A stretch of DNA of 64,000 nucleotides from Boesenbergia rotunda (Eukaryota > Streptophyta > Magnoliopsida > Zingiberales > Zingiberaceae), in NCBI GenBank assembly GCA_024364735.1, contig JAGFNQ010000884.1, positions 62,001-126,000 on the forward strand. The letters are read 5' to 3'. The number at the start of each line of letters is the position of its first letter. Positions within the stretch are counted from its first letter, which is position 1. A model generated the notes under the pieces. The model worked only from the letters and a program-made list of their open reading frames with translations. It was not told the DNA's origin and searched no databases. Made by a program: the position numbers and the translations under genes. Below, one piece after another: positions 1 to 10,835 of this stretch.

Positions 1-542
1 AGGGCCAGTCGACTGCCAAAACTCACAGAGAGTTTGCGGCCTCGGACCAGTCAACTGCCCTTGGGGCAGTCGACTGATATACCCCGAAAACTAGCCGTTG
101 GCTAGCAATTAATGCTAGGCCAGTCGACTGCCCCTAGGGCAGTCGACTGGTGCGGGGCTGGACAGACTGCGAGTTTGCCCTGTTCACCTATAAAAGGAGC
201 ACCTTTTTGCACGAGCACAGCACGGTTCCGTACAATGTCAAAGTGCCGCTCGTCTGAAGAGTGGTTCATATTTCCTCTCTCATATTTCTTCATTCTGTAA
301 AGAGGAAGATCGACTGTAAAGGTTTCTCCACCTGAAGGAGAATTTTCGATAGTGAAAGTGGTGCTCGCGGCGTGGATCCTTGGATTAGTCACCCATCTGG
401 GTGGATACCAAGTAAACGATCATTGTTAGCATTGTACTTATTTTCATTTGCATATTATTTCCGCTGCGCTAACGAATTTGTAGAGATCCAATCCGAAAAA
501 GTGCTATTCACCCCCCCTCTAGCACGCCTAGACGATCCTTCA
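1..542 (+). mobile_element. Element A, 3' part of 5' LTR (Ty1/copia, Sirevirus-like)
   Basis: This is the promoter-bearing right part of a long terminal repeat; its left end lies outside the window. It carries four exact copies of the palindrome CAGTCGACTG (6-15, 67-76, 121-130, 140-149), a TATA box, and a pyrimidine-rich end (ttcaccccccctctag) that recurs in the other copia LTRs here. It ends in ca at 542, directly before a primer binding site. The two copies at 121-149 sit inside a larger perfect dyad of 14-bp arms around 3 bp. The paired gag and pol lie at 2952-13925. Assignment to Sireviruses rests on that LTR end, the gag type and the purine-tract layout of related elements in the window. 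Confidence 0.8.
189..196 (+). promoter_or_regulatory. TATA box of LTR A
   Basis: The motif tataaaag lies about 40 bp after the palindrome cluster and is followed by a G/C-rich leader. The same layout (palindromes or hairpins, then TATAAAAG) occurs in the other copia LTRs of the window, for example at 8874 in B. Confidence 0.65.
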
Positions 543-544
543 GT

Positions 545-556
545 TGGTATCAGAGC
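545..556 (+). other. Primer binding site, element A
   Basis: The sequence tggtatcagagc is the complement of the 3' end of plant initiator tRNA-Met, the usual primer of plant copia elements. It starts two bases after the LTR end. The element is broken 25 bp further on by solo LTR E. Confidence 0.9.
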
Positions 557-580
557 CGGTGCGTTTTGGAAGAACTAACC

Positions 581-2927
581 TGTTGTGACCGGGTGCATGT
601 CGACAAGGATACGAGTTCGTAAAATTTTAAATTTTTACGTGCAACGGAAGAATTAGCATAAAATAATTTTCTAAATTATTTTAACCACGTATCTAGCATG
701 CAACCTTATGATGTGTTGACATAATCATGAATTAAAACTTTGCGGAAAAGTAAACTAATTTACTAAGTACCTCGCGTAACTCGAAGTAAGGGACGAGATC
801 CAACCGTAGCGTCCCTTGGAAGCTTCGCCTCTATTCGCATCCACGCCGAGTTCTCTTCGGGATGACTTCGCAAAGTCACGAGTTTTGTGCCAACGAGAAC
901 TACTAGATCCTCTAAAGGCACAACTAGAAGAACAAGAGAAAAGATAGGAAACTAACCAACAAGAAACGGAATCCAAATTCCGGGAAGAGAGGAGTTGCGA
1001 TCCGCTTCTTCTTCTTCTTGTTTGGCTTCTCCTTCTTCTTGATAGCTCACGGCAACCACCCTAGGGTGTGCTAGGGGCGCCGGCCCTAGGTGGGATGAAG
1101 GGGAGCCGGCCCTAATTCTATTAAGGGGCGCCGGCCCTAATGGGAAGAGAGGGAGAAGGAGAATAATAGAGAGAGAGGGAGGAAGCTACTAATCTCTTGA
1201 CAACTCAATTGGAATTAAGGGCTTGCCTTTGGTTCCTTTATATAGTAGTATCTCCCTTGCTAAGTCTCCCTCTTAACGGAATTTTCATAACAAATTTATC
1301 CTATAAATTCTCTTATGAATTATTCCGTTTAAATCAAGTTTTATTATAACTAACTTTATAATAAAAGAAATACTCTCTCTCTTTTAATTATGGAATAAAA
1401 TTTGTATAAATTTTCTTATCATGGATAAATCAATTCATAATTGATTTTATAAATTAAAATTAAACCAATTCATGGTTCATTTTAATTTCCATAAAAAGAA
1501 TAAATTTACTACAAATTTCTTTATAAATCTCTTTATATAAATTTCTTTATATATCAATTTATTTATCCATAATTTATAAAACAAATCGCGCTAGATTTAT
1601 TTTATTAATTAAACCAATTAAATTGGTTTATTTTTTATGGCCGGCCAAACCAAGAGGGTGGACACCCTCTTTGGTCGGCCAAAACAACCCGAACCGATCA
1701 TGAATTAAACTTATAGAACGATCATGAGTTTAATTCGCCCAATAAGCCTTCAAAAGACTTAGCCATTTTAAGTTTCCGTTGCGCCTCTGATAATTCAAAA
1801 GACTTAGCCATTTTAAGTTTCCGTTGCGCCTCTGATCAACTCAGATTCGACTTATTTCTCTTGATTGGAAAATCCAATTTTCAACTCGTTTTAAATCCCT
1901 CGGATTACTCGTAGTGCGTGTGACTAAATAGGCTTTCGATTTATGTTGGCCGTCTATAATTAACCAATTATAGAACGATCATGAGTGATACCTAGTAGTA
2001 CATCATGATCCCCAATTAATCGAAAGATCAACGGTTGACTTCAGATATAATTCTGAAACCCTTCAGCAGCTCTAATGAATCGTGCCTCATTCCCTTCACC
2101 ATCTTATACCCACTTGGTTCAGGACATGGTTTGTGTGTGTCAGTCCCCACTAGGCTGACTATGTCACACCTAGCCCAAGTCACGTTCTCTCGTCCTTTGG
2201 ATTTCTAATTACTCTCATGTATTTAAGAGACTCATACTCTAAACATGACATGCTCTGGCCAGAGGCTTTGAGTAACAATCCGACGATAGGCCTGGGTATA
2301 CATCTCCTCGCAAGGAGTGGTGAATCCTTTGTAGGCTGTTCAAACATCTTCGGGCACTTCGGCTTATACCCAACCATCCTGGGTCCACACCTCCTTGGAG
2401 ATGCTTGCTTAAGATGTTAAAGTATAAGTCTCCATGACCAAGATGACTTGAACACCGCAAGTCAAAGGAACATCGCACTTAAGCTGCAGTAAGAACTTTC
2501 ATTGACATATCTATATGTAGATTACCATACGAAGTCTTTCAGCTAGTCACTCCAATGAACTAGTTCCCTTAACTAGCATCCATGTTTATCTCCGGACATC
2601 CCAATGTCACCAGCCAGTGAGAATCAGCTGATTAGAGAATAACCCATGCTAGTCTCAACAGAATTGATAATGTTCGTTTTTATCAATTCATCGACTAGGG
2701 ATATTTTCAATACTTCACAATTGCACATTTAGAGATAATCACCAGTTGTGATTCCATCACAAATTCTCCTATGCTGTGAATTGTATTGCGGACATTCAGT
2801 AGATGAGTTTAAGATCCCAATCAAATACACAAACATGTATACTCAAATAGTGAATTATCATTTAATAAAATGAATGTTTACAATCATAAGGCGATTGCCT
2901 TAGGACACTTCTCTCATATCACTAACA
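581..2927 (-). mobile_element. Solo LTR E (copia), minus orientation
   Basis: The 2347-bp segment is the reverse complement of the same LTR family seen at 52105-54375. It begins tgttgtgacc and ends ...actaaca. A perfect 5-bp target-site duplication, taacc, flanks it (576-580 and 2928-2932), so it is an insertion followed by LTR-LTR recombination. It splits element A between primer site and gag. Inside it are GA-rich microsatellite sequence near 1160-1185, a TATA region (tatatag near 1239) and a strongly AT-rich 1300-1640 stretch. The small ORFs within it are not conserved coding sequence. Confidence 0.9.
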
Positions 2928-3163
2928 TAACCGTCAACCGGAGCAAATTTAATGGCATTTCAAGAGGGATACTCCACCGCATGACCACCCTTCTTCGAAG
3001 GGAACGACTTCGCTTACTGGAAAGGTAGGATGCAATACTACCTTATGAACGATATTGAAAACTGGATTAGTGTTGCAGATGGCTTCGAGGCACCCGTCGA
3101 TGAAAGAGGAGAACCAACACCGATGAGATCCTGGTCAAAGGAGGTAATGAAGAGGGCGCAATC

Positions 3164-3944
3164 TGTTGGTGCAAGTTGCATCAATAATGTTCTCCTCTAA
3201 GTGTTTTAATGTTTGACAATTTACTTAAGTCAGTGACACATTGAACAGACAAAGGGGAGTTAAGAGAGGAGTAACCAAAGTGGAAGGAAGTCCTAGTAAA
3301 CCTAGGCAATAAGTCCTGGTTCAGGGAATTGGGCACTAAGTCCTGATCGAGGATTGGACACTAAGTCCTGGCAAAGGGTTGGGCACCGAAGACCTGCTCG
3401 GAAGGTGGGCACTAAGTCCTGGTCGGGGACTGGGCAAGAAGACCTGGCCGAGGTTTGGGCACCGAAGACCTGGTTCGGGGAATTGGGCACGAAGACCTGG
3501 CCGAGGGTTGGGCACCAAAGTCCTGGACCTAGGGTTTGGGCACAGAGTCTTGGTCCGAGGGACTAAGCAACTTAGCTGAGCGATGGCTAAGGACAGAAGT
3601 AGAGACGGGTCGGGGTTCGGGCGTCTCGAGGTCCGGTGTAATCGGAGGCTAAGCAAAAGTCCACCCGAAGGACTGGGTGGCAACCGGCTCCTGAAAGGAG
3701 CAGGTGGAAGGCACGTTCTCGGGGGTGAGAACTTGCGTCGGTTCGACCTATGGTTCCGTGCAAATCCGAAGTCCGAACCAAGTCCTTAAGCCTAATATTG
3801 TATGTATATGTGCTTTGTGTATCTTGCAGGTACCAAGATTGGAAGACAAAGCAAGCAAAAAATCTGGGCTGGAAACCTTGAGGCCAGGCGCCCCCATCAG
3901 TGGGGGCGCCCCCATCCATCCAGGGCGCCCCCATCAGTGGGGGC
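3164..3944 (+). repeat. Element B, truncated 5' LTR
   Basis: It matches 7796-8585 with a few per cent mismatches by eye. It contains degenerate tandem units of about 28 bp (gggcac..aagtcctgg) at 3310-3560. A perfect hairpin lies at 3661-3680: CCACCC, loop gaaggact, GGGTGG. A second lies at 3687-3701. It ends inside a GC-rich ggggcgcccc stretch, where it is joined to AT-rich internal DNA. Confidence 0.85.
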
Positions 3945-4159
3945 CCCCATAAATATCTGAAATTAATTATTTAATTCAGAATATTAATTCAGTAATTTCT
4001 AAAATAAATTATCATAACTTTAATTCTAATAATGTTAATTCTGATAATTTTAATTCAGATAAATTAAATCCTAAGGATAAATCTGAATACAAAAGTCTTA
4101 AGGATAATTCTAAATTTGAAAATTCTTTAGATAATTATGAATTCAAATTTGAAAATCCG

Positions 4160-4678
4160 TTGTATAACTATGAATTCGAGATTAACAATCTTAAGGATAA
4201 TCCAAAAATTAATTCTGAAAATCTTAAGGATAATCTAGAGATTAATTTTGAATTTCTTGAAAATATTGAAGATGTATCTGAAGTTAATTCTGGAGATAAT
4301 CCTGAAATTATTTTTGAGGATAAAAATAATTTTATTAAAAATCTTGAGGATAATGAAGATGAAATTCTCCTAGATAATAACTTAATTATAGATAATCTTG
4401 AAAATTATTACAAAACATTAATTAGTGGCCCAAATTACTCCTCCTATTTTGAGGATACTAAAAGATATGATTTTGAGGATGAGGAGGATATGAAACTATC
4501 TAAGATAAAGGTCATAATTAATAAAGTTCACAAAGATTCAAATAAATCAAAATTATTAGAAAAACTTGAAAAGATAGATAAAGATGAAGAAGAAATTTTT
4601 GAAATAATGAAAATGATGAATTTAAACCCACAATTATTAATTAATCATTTCAACCTTAATTATTCAAATCTGAATTAA
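4160..4678 (+). CDS. Unrecognised acidic Asn/Glu-rich ORF in element B
   Basis: A 172-codon ORF of very biased composition (Asn, Glu, Asp, Ile, Lys, Leu). Its N-terminal half is a loose repeat around the words LKDN and LEDN. The same repetitive DNA continues upstream to about 3960 without a start codon, so this may be the open end of a longer repetitive frame. I see no domain, zinc knuckle or catalytic motif. The C-terminal part (KSKLLEKLEKIDKDEEE) could form a coiled coil. It lies where a gag would normally be in this element, but I cannot tie it to gag. It may be only low-complexity DNA that happens to be open. Confidence 0.3.
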   Translation: MYNYEFEINNLKDNPKINSENLKDNLEINFEFLENIEDVSEVNSGDNPEIIFEDKNNFIKNLEDNEDEILLDNNLIIDNLENYYKTLISGPNYSSYFEDTKRYDFEDEEDMKLSKIKVIINKVHKDSNKSKLLEKLEKIDKDEEEIFEIMKMMNLNPQLLINHFNLNYSNLN

Positions 4679-5335
4679 TTCAAAAAATTCAAATTAAATT
4701 CAAATTAAATTCAAATTCAAATTAAATTAAATTCAAATTCAAATTAAATTAATTCAAATTAAATTAAATTAAAATTACATTAAATTCAAATTAAATTAAA
4801 TTCAAATTAAATTAATTCAAATTAAATTAAATTCAAATTTAATTAATTCAAATTAAATTAAATTCAAATTAAATTAAATTCAAATTAAATTAAATTCAAA
4901 TTAAATTAAATTCAAATTAAATTAAATTTAAATTAAATCAACTTCAAAATAAATTAAATTCAAATTAAAATAAATTCAAATTAAATTAAATTCAAATTAA
5001 TTCAAATTAAATTAAATTCAGATTAAATTATTTCAAATTAAATCTTAATTAATTTAACTTAAATTAATTCAAATAAATTAAATATTAATTAATTCAAACT
5101 TAAAATTAATTCAATTAGATTTTAATTAATTCAAACTTAAATTAAGTCAAATAAATTTAATTAAATCAATTAAACTCAATTAAATCTTAATTGAATCAAT
5201 TAAATTCAATTTAAATCTTAATCAATTCAAACTTAAATTAATTCAACATCAATTAATTTCTAATTAATTCAACTTCAATTAATTCTTAATTAACCTGAAT
5301 CCAACTAAAATCTTAAATAACTTAAACTCAAACTG
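4679..5335 (+). repeat. AT-rich tandem tract (aattcaaattaaattaa)
   Basis: About 650 bp are built from imperfect units such as ttcaaattaaattaaa, nearly devoid of G. The units decay toward the right end (5040-5335). There is no coding potential. Confidence 0.9.
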
Positions 5336-7795
5336 AAATAAAATTTTACCCAAACTGTAACAATTAAAATTAATAACATTAAATATGTCAAAGTGAGTTG
5401 ACATATTCGCGGGTTCACACGACATGTATCAAATCGAGAATTTGATATATTTTTAGAAACTTAAATAAAATGATTTGAATTGTTTGACTCATGCATAATT
5501 GTCATGCCATACATTTGCCACTTCTTTTAAATATATGACATATCATTTTATGCATATATTAGAACGGCTATAGGAAAAAGAATAATTGAATCTTGATCAA
5601 CCTAGTATTGGGTGGCGGTGAGATGATAGTACGTTAGGGAAGCCTTTTCTAATAAGGTCAAGTATACACTACTTGGTCTCTTTAGACTGGTGAAACTAGC
5701 CGAAGCTACCGATCCAAGACCCAAACTAGTTAGACCAGAATTTTTCAAAAAGTAATTTTGAAAATGAAATTTCATTAAAAGGCTTTGTCAAGGAAAGGAT
5801 TGATGATCCAATAAGGCTACGACCAAAGAAGACCTAGTGTCTCGCCAAGACCTGGAAGTCAATTTTTGAAATTCAAATTCAAGTTACTTCGTGTCAAATT
5901 CAAATCTAACACAAGCTTCAATTAAATCTTAGAGTTAATAATAAATTAAGAAAAATGATTCAAGCATTTCACAATACACCTATAAGGCAACCATGCTTGT
6001 TGTATTGATACATCTAAAATGGGTGAGATGTTAAGGACTAATGAATTGAAAAATATTTTTCAAAATTGTTAGAATATTTTCCTAAAAATATATTTTCAAA
6101 ATAATGCTTCAACATAATAATGTTTTTATGGAATTCATGCTTGTCTGATTGATTATACATATTATACATTTTTCAAAAGTATATCTTTTCAAAAATTGTT
6201 TGACTCACTCAATTAGACACAAGCCTCTTAGGACAACACTAAAGTTCCTTAAGGCACTTAGATAGAGTCAAACGATGTTGGGTACAGGGGGAGTGGTTTA
6301 TTCTTTTTCAAAAATTATCCTTGAAAAACCACTGTCTTTTAAAATGGTTTTCGAAAACTGGGCTTTAAACACTATTACTTATGTTTTTCGAAAACTATGT
6401 CGGATAAAATACCTTAATTTCAAAATATGTTTCGAAATTTCAAAATACATTCCAAGAGTGTGCTTTGTCTTGTTTGATTTTGATAAACCCTAATGACACA
6501 GAGGAAGGTCCACTTCATAATCTACAAGGACTCCTAGGATGTGTCAAATTTAGGGGGAGTATAAATCAAACTTCTGAAAAAGTTTTTTTGTGTAGTTAAT
6601 TGTTTTGAAATTATTAGATAATTCCTTTGATTTGAATCAAACCTTAAGACTCAGAGGAAGAGTACTTGTGGTCAACAAGCTTCCCAGGACTGGGTCAAGT
6701 TTAGGGGGAGGTCAAATTAAAAGAATTATTGAATATTTCAAATATTTTCATGCACGGTATTTTCAAATCATGCTAAAAACATAAGTATTCTTTCGAAATA
6801 CTATCATTTTTTTAAAAAATACCAGCAATTTCAAAAATTCATCTGGTTTTGATCAATTTGAAAAAAAAATGTTTATCTTGAGGTTGGAAAATCTTCCAGG
6901 ACACTTAGGAAAATGTCCTTGTAGTCAACAAGGTTTCCTATGATTGTGTCAGACTGGAAGATAAACCAAATCAAGTTTTATGACTTCAAAAATTTATACA
7001 TTTTTCAAAATATACTTACAACCTATTATTCTATTTTTCAGAAGTTATGTGACTTATGAAATTATTTTTATATTTACTTGAGTTTGAAAAATTTCCAGGA
7101 CACTTAGGAAAATGTCCTTGTAGTTAACAAGATTTCCTAGGATTGTGTCAGACTAGAAAAGAAACCCAGTCAAGTAAAATATTATATTTTCAAAATACAT
7201 AATACTTTTCAAAAATTACTTATATTTTTCAAAGTCTCATCTTTTTCAAAAATAGTTAGTACTTGCAAAATATGTATAATATTTTTGTTAAAAAACTTAT
7301 AGTTTTCAAAATATCTTTCAAAAATGCATCATATCTGTCAAAGTACTTGCACCTTTTCAAAACTCACAATATTCTTTCAAAAATACGGTATTTTCTCAAA
7401 AAAAAATGCAATATTGTTTAAGTTTTCTAAGATCAGAATACGTAAATATTTAGTTTTATGCGATGCCTTCAAAAATTTATACTAAGTATTTTCAAAAAGA
7501 ACCAAATATTCTCATTGTTGGCGCAAGTATTTCTGGTAATTTTTTTTGATGTATGACAAAGGGGGAGAGATGCGCTTAAGTTAGAAATAATTTTTTTTCT
7601 TTCCCTCTTACCAAAGGATCAATTAATCAAAATGGGAGAAAGTCAAAGTTAGAAATTTTTTCTTATAATTTTCAGAGGATCAAAAACACATTTTCAAAAC
7701 TAAGATCATTTTTTAGTTTGATCCCAAGGAGAGTAAGTTAGCCCCTTCAACCAATCTAACTTAAGTTATTGTCAAACATCAAAAAGGGGGAGATT
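5336..7795 (+). other. Element B 3' non-coding region with repeated purine tracts
   Basis: There is no gene here. The stretch repeats a theme of about 200 bp in which 'gacac...aggaaggtccactt/gtagtcaacaag...' is followed by 'ttagggggag' (6549, 6703) and AT-rich ttttcaaaa sequence. Near the end come two strong polypurine tracts: aaagggggagaga (7558-7570), and aaaaagggggagatt ending at 7795, directly before the 3' LTR. The first is preceded by tttttgatgtatgacaa and the second by its near reverse complement, ttgtcaaacatcaaaaa. Confidence 0.8.
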
Positions 7796-9378
7796 TGTTG
7801 GTGCAAGTTGCATCAATAATGTTCTCCTCTAAGTGTTTTAATGTTTGCCAATTTACTTAAGTCAGTGACACATTGAACAGACAAAGGGGAGTTAAGAGAG
7901 GAGTAACCAAAGTGGAAGGAAGTCCTAGTAAACCTAGGCAATAAGTCCTGGTTCAGGGAATTGGGCACTAAGTCCTGATCGAGGATTGGGCACTAAGTCC
8001 TGGCAAAGGGCTGGGCACCGAAGACCTGCTCGGAAGGTGGGCACTAAGTCCTGGTCGGGGACTGGGCAAGAAGACCTGGCCGAGGGTTGGGCACCGAAGA
8101 CCTGGTTCGGGGAATTGGGCACGAAGACCTGGCCGAGGGTTGAGCACCTAAGTCCTGGACCTAGGGTTTGGGCACGGAGTCTTGGTCTGAGGGACTGAGC
8201 AACTTAGCTGAGCGATGACTAAGGACAGAACTAGAGACGGGTCGGGGTTCGGGCGTCTTGAGGTCCGGAGTAATCGGAGGCTAAGAAAAAGTCCAGCCGA
8301 AGGACTGGGTGGCAACCGACTCCTAAAAGGAGTAGGTGGAAGGCGTGTTCTCGGGGGTGAGAACTTGCGTCGGTTCGACCTAGGGTTTCGTGCAAATCCG
8401 AAGTCCGAACCAAGTCCTTAAGCCTAATATTGTATGTATATGTGCTTTGTGTTTGTGTATCTTGTAGGTACCAAGATTGGAAGGCAAAGCAAGCAAAAAA
8501 TTTGGGCTGGAAACCTTGAGGCCAGGTGCGACCATTAGTGGGGGCGCCCCCATGCATCCAGGGCACCCCCATCAGTGGGGGCGCCCAAGCTAAAGAAGGA
8601 AAAGCAGTATTTTGTGTGGTAGGCAGAATAGGCTTCAAGAGGGGCGCCCGGGAGGTCCGGGGCGCCCGGGAGGTCCGGGGTGCTCGGGTTCAAAGCTGTT
8701 TTGCTGTTACGAGTTCGAAGCAGGAGATTAGCGTTGACTGGGCTCAAGCTAGGCGCCCAGGAGGTCCGGGGTGCCCTGGTCAAAGGCTTTATCAGCTGCG
8801 GCGAGGTCGGCGTAGGGATAAGGTTTGACCGGGTTTATCGGGGCGCCCCCAACGTCCAGGGCGCCTGTAGGAAGCCTATAAAAGGGGCTTCGACCCCTCT
8901 GCTTCAAACACAACTGCTAAGTGCCATTCTGATCATTCTGACCGACGACAATGCGCTACAGACGAGGCTCTACGACCGGGAGGCTCCAGGAGTATGTGCG
9001 CGGCACTTCGGAGGTCCAGATCGGCCGAGTTTCAGATTCTTGTTCGATTTGCTTTTATTTGTTTCGTACTTAACTTTCAATATTGTTGCTTGTAACTATA
9101 CACTGTAAGACAGGTTTTCTCTGCCTCTGGAAATTCTAGAAAGGAGACCAATAGTGGACTCACGCCGAGTACATAGGCCTTGGACGTACTGACCCTGGGG
9201 GGTTGGGAACCAAGTAAGTAAATCCCGCTGTGTCCTTGTCTTGCTTTTATTTTTATTTACTTTTCTGTTGTGCTACTAACGCTCTGATCTTAGAACGTTC
9301 GAAAGATTTACGAAAGTCAAAAGAAGAATTTTCACAGTCGATATTCACCCCCCCTCTATCGACGGCACCGGTCCTACA
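7796..9378 (+). repeat. Element B, complete 3' LTR
   Basis: The 1583-bp LTR runs tgttggtgca...cctaca. It has the tandem aagtcctgg units (7930-8190), a hairpin array, several ggcgcccggga palindromes (8640-8870), a TATA box (tataaaag near 8877) and the copia-type end ttcaccccccctctatc. The long open frames inside it (for example 8680-9108) follow the GC-rich repeats and show no domain. Confidence 0.9.
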
Positions 9379-10826
9379 CAATCCAATGCCAAGGCCACCA
9401 CCACACTGCAGTGTGGGCTCTCGAAGGAGCAAATGAACAAGGTGGGGTCGTTCAAGAGCGCCAAGGAACTATGGGACAAGTTGGTGGAATTGAACGAGGG
9501 GTCAAACGAGTCCAGAAGAGCCAAGAAGGACTTGCTAGTGGCCCAACTACAATCCATATCCATGAAGAGCAACGAGACTGTCAGCCAGCTACATGGAAGG
9601 GTAAAGGAAGTGATCAATGAGCTCCATGTGATTGGAGAGAAGATCGAGAACCGGGACATCGTCAGGTATGTTCTACAAGCCTTCCCGAGAACCACCTTAT
9701 GGGCATCCATGGTTGATGCTTACAAGGTATCAAGGGATTTGTCAATTGTTAAATTAGACGACCTTTTCTGTGAATTTTAGCTACACGAGCAAGCTAATGT
9801 CTCGGCCAAAGAGAAAGGTATTGCCTTTGTTGCAGAAAAGGAGAAGAAGAAGAGGAAGGAGAAGAAGAAGGTGGTTTACTCATCCTCATCAGATTCAGAG
9901 GAATCCAGCGCCTCCTTGGATAGCGATCAAGAGGCGTTCATGGTAAGAAAATTTCGTAGAGCTTTTAAAAGTTTGTCTAACAAGTCCTATGCTAGGAAAG
10001 GGTCCAAAGGTAAGGGTAAGGCCAAGGACATCATATGCTACAACTGCCACCAAGAGGGACACATGAAGAATGAGTACCCCCAATTGAAGAAAAGAGATGA
10101 CAAGAAGGAGGAGAAGAAGAAGAGTGACAAGAAGAAGTCAAAGGGAAAGGAGAAGGGTGCCACCAACCTTAAGGCAACTTGGGATGATCCATTATCCTCA
10201 GAGGAAGAAGAAGAGCAAGTCTCCCACTTCGCTCTTATGGCACAAGATCACTCAGACTCATCAGATGACGAACGAAGCTCAAGTAGTGAAGATGAGAGCT
10301 CCTCCACTTCATCATCAGAGTCAGAAGCTTTGGTAAGTGAGGTATACTGCTTACCCTCATCTACTTTAGTAAAGATCATTTCTAGCATCAACATGGACTT
10401 AGCTAAGGCTAGAAGTAAAATTAAGGAGCTAAAAGAAGAAATTGACATGCTTAGAGTAGAATCTACTAAACTTAAAGAATTGCATGTTAGTTCTACCTCT
10501 TCACATGCTTCACATCTTGAAACTGAAAATAGGAAATTAAGAAAAAAGGTAGATGACCTCACAAAGGCCCTTAGGAAATTCCAAGTAGGATCTAGTAACC
10601 TAGACATGATAATTAACAGTCAAAGGGTCGTTTATAACAAGGCCGGCTTAGGATATAGGCCTAAGACAAAGGAAGTGACCTTTGTCTCACTTACCGGTAG
10701 GATTGGTGCATCTAGGAGACTAGGGCTAAGGGAACCACAAAGAAGGCATGGGTACCTAAAAGATTTCTAAATGATGCTTATGGATCAAAGATATGGGTAC
10801 CAAAAGAGTATGTTTTCCATGTTGTA

Positions 10827-10829
10827 TAG
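10827..10829 (+). other. In-frame UAG between gag and pol of element A
   Basis: In the pol frame, a TAG lies three codons before the ATG of the open pol segment (10836) and after the gag C-terminal tail. It may be a simple C-to-T change of a Gln codon, like the other stops in this copy. It could also be a genuine gag-pol boundary codon. One copy cannot separate the two. Confidence 0.4.
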
Positions 10830-10835
10830 GTAAAG

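Larger units (their letters stand above)
3164..9378 (+). mobile_element. Element B, pol-less LTR element nested in gag A
   Basis: It is flanked by the 5-bp duplication caatc (3159-3163 and 9379-9383) and bounded by tgttggtgca...cctaca. The 5' LTR is cut off after about 3944 and fused directly to internal sequence, so primer site and gag are missing. No pol exists. The interior holds an Asn/Glu-rich ORF, a long AT-rich tandem tract and a 3' non-coding region with several ggggga tracts. A piece near 5600-5880 matches, in reverse complement, the post-gag region of element C (39880-40140). B and C are therefore related non-autonomous elements. Confidence 0.88.
2952..10770 (+). pseudogene. Element A gag polyprotein, interrupted by element B
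   Basis: Gag of a copia retrotransposon, which would form the capsid and bind RNA. The start is the ATG at 2952. The first 70 codons contain the gag motif FAYWKGRM. The reading frame resumes exactly at 9384 once element B and one copy of its duplication are ignored. The C-terminal part has the UBN2-like region ending in WASMVDAYKVS, a zinc knuckle (CYNCHQEGHMKNEYP, with the last Cys changed to Tyr), a Ser/Glu-rich acidic linker and a long coiled coil (about 10380-10610). In-frame stops are at 2982 (TGA) and 9778 (TAG). A one-base frameshift near 10700-10745 produces the stop at 10768. The family is clear; the gene is dead. Confidence 0.88.

Noticed and set aside
8231..9108. Overlapping long ORFs on both strands (up to 142 codons) in LTR B
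   Set aside because: They coincide with GC-rich palindromes and tandem units of the LTR, show no domain, and are open on both strands at once.
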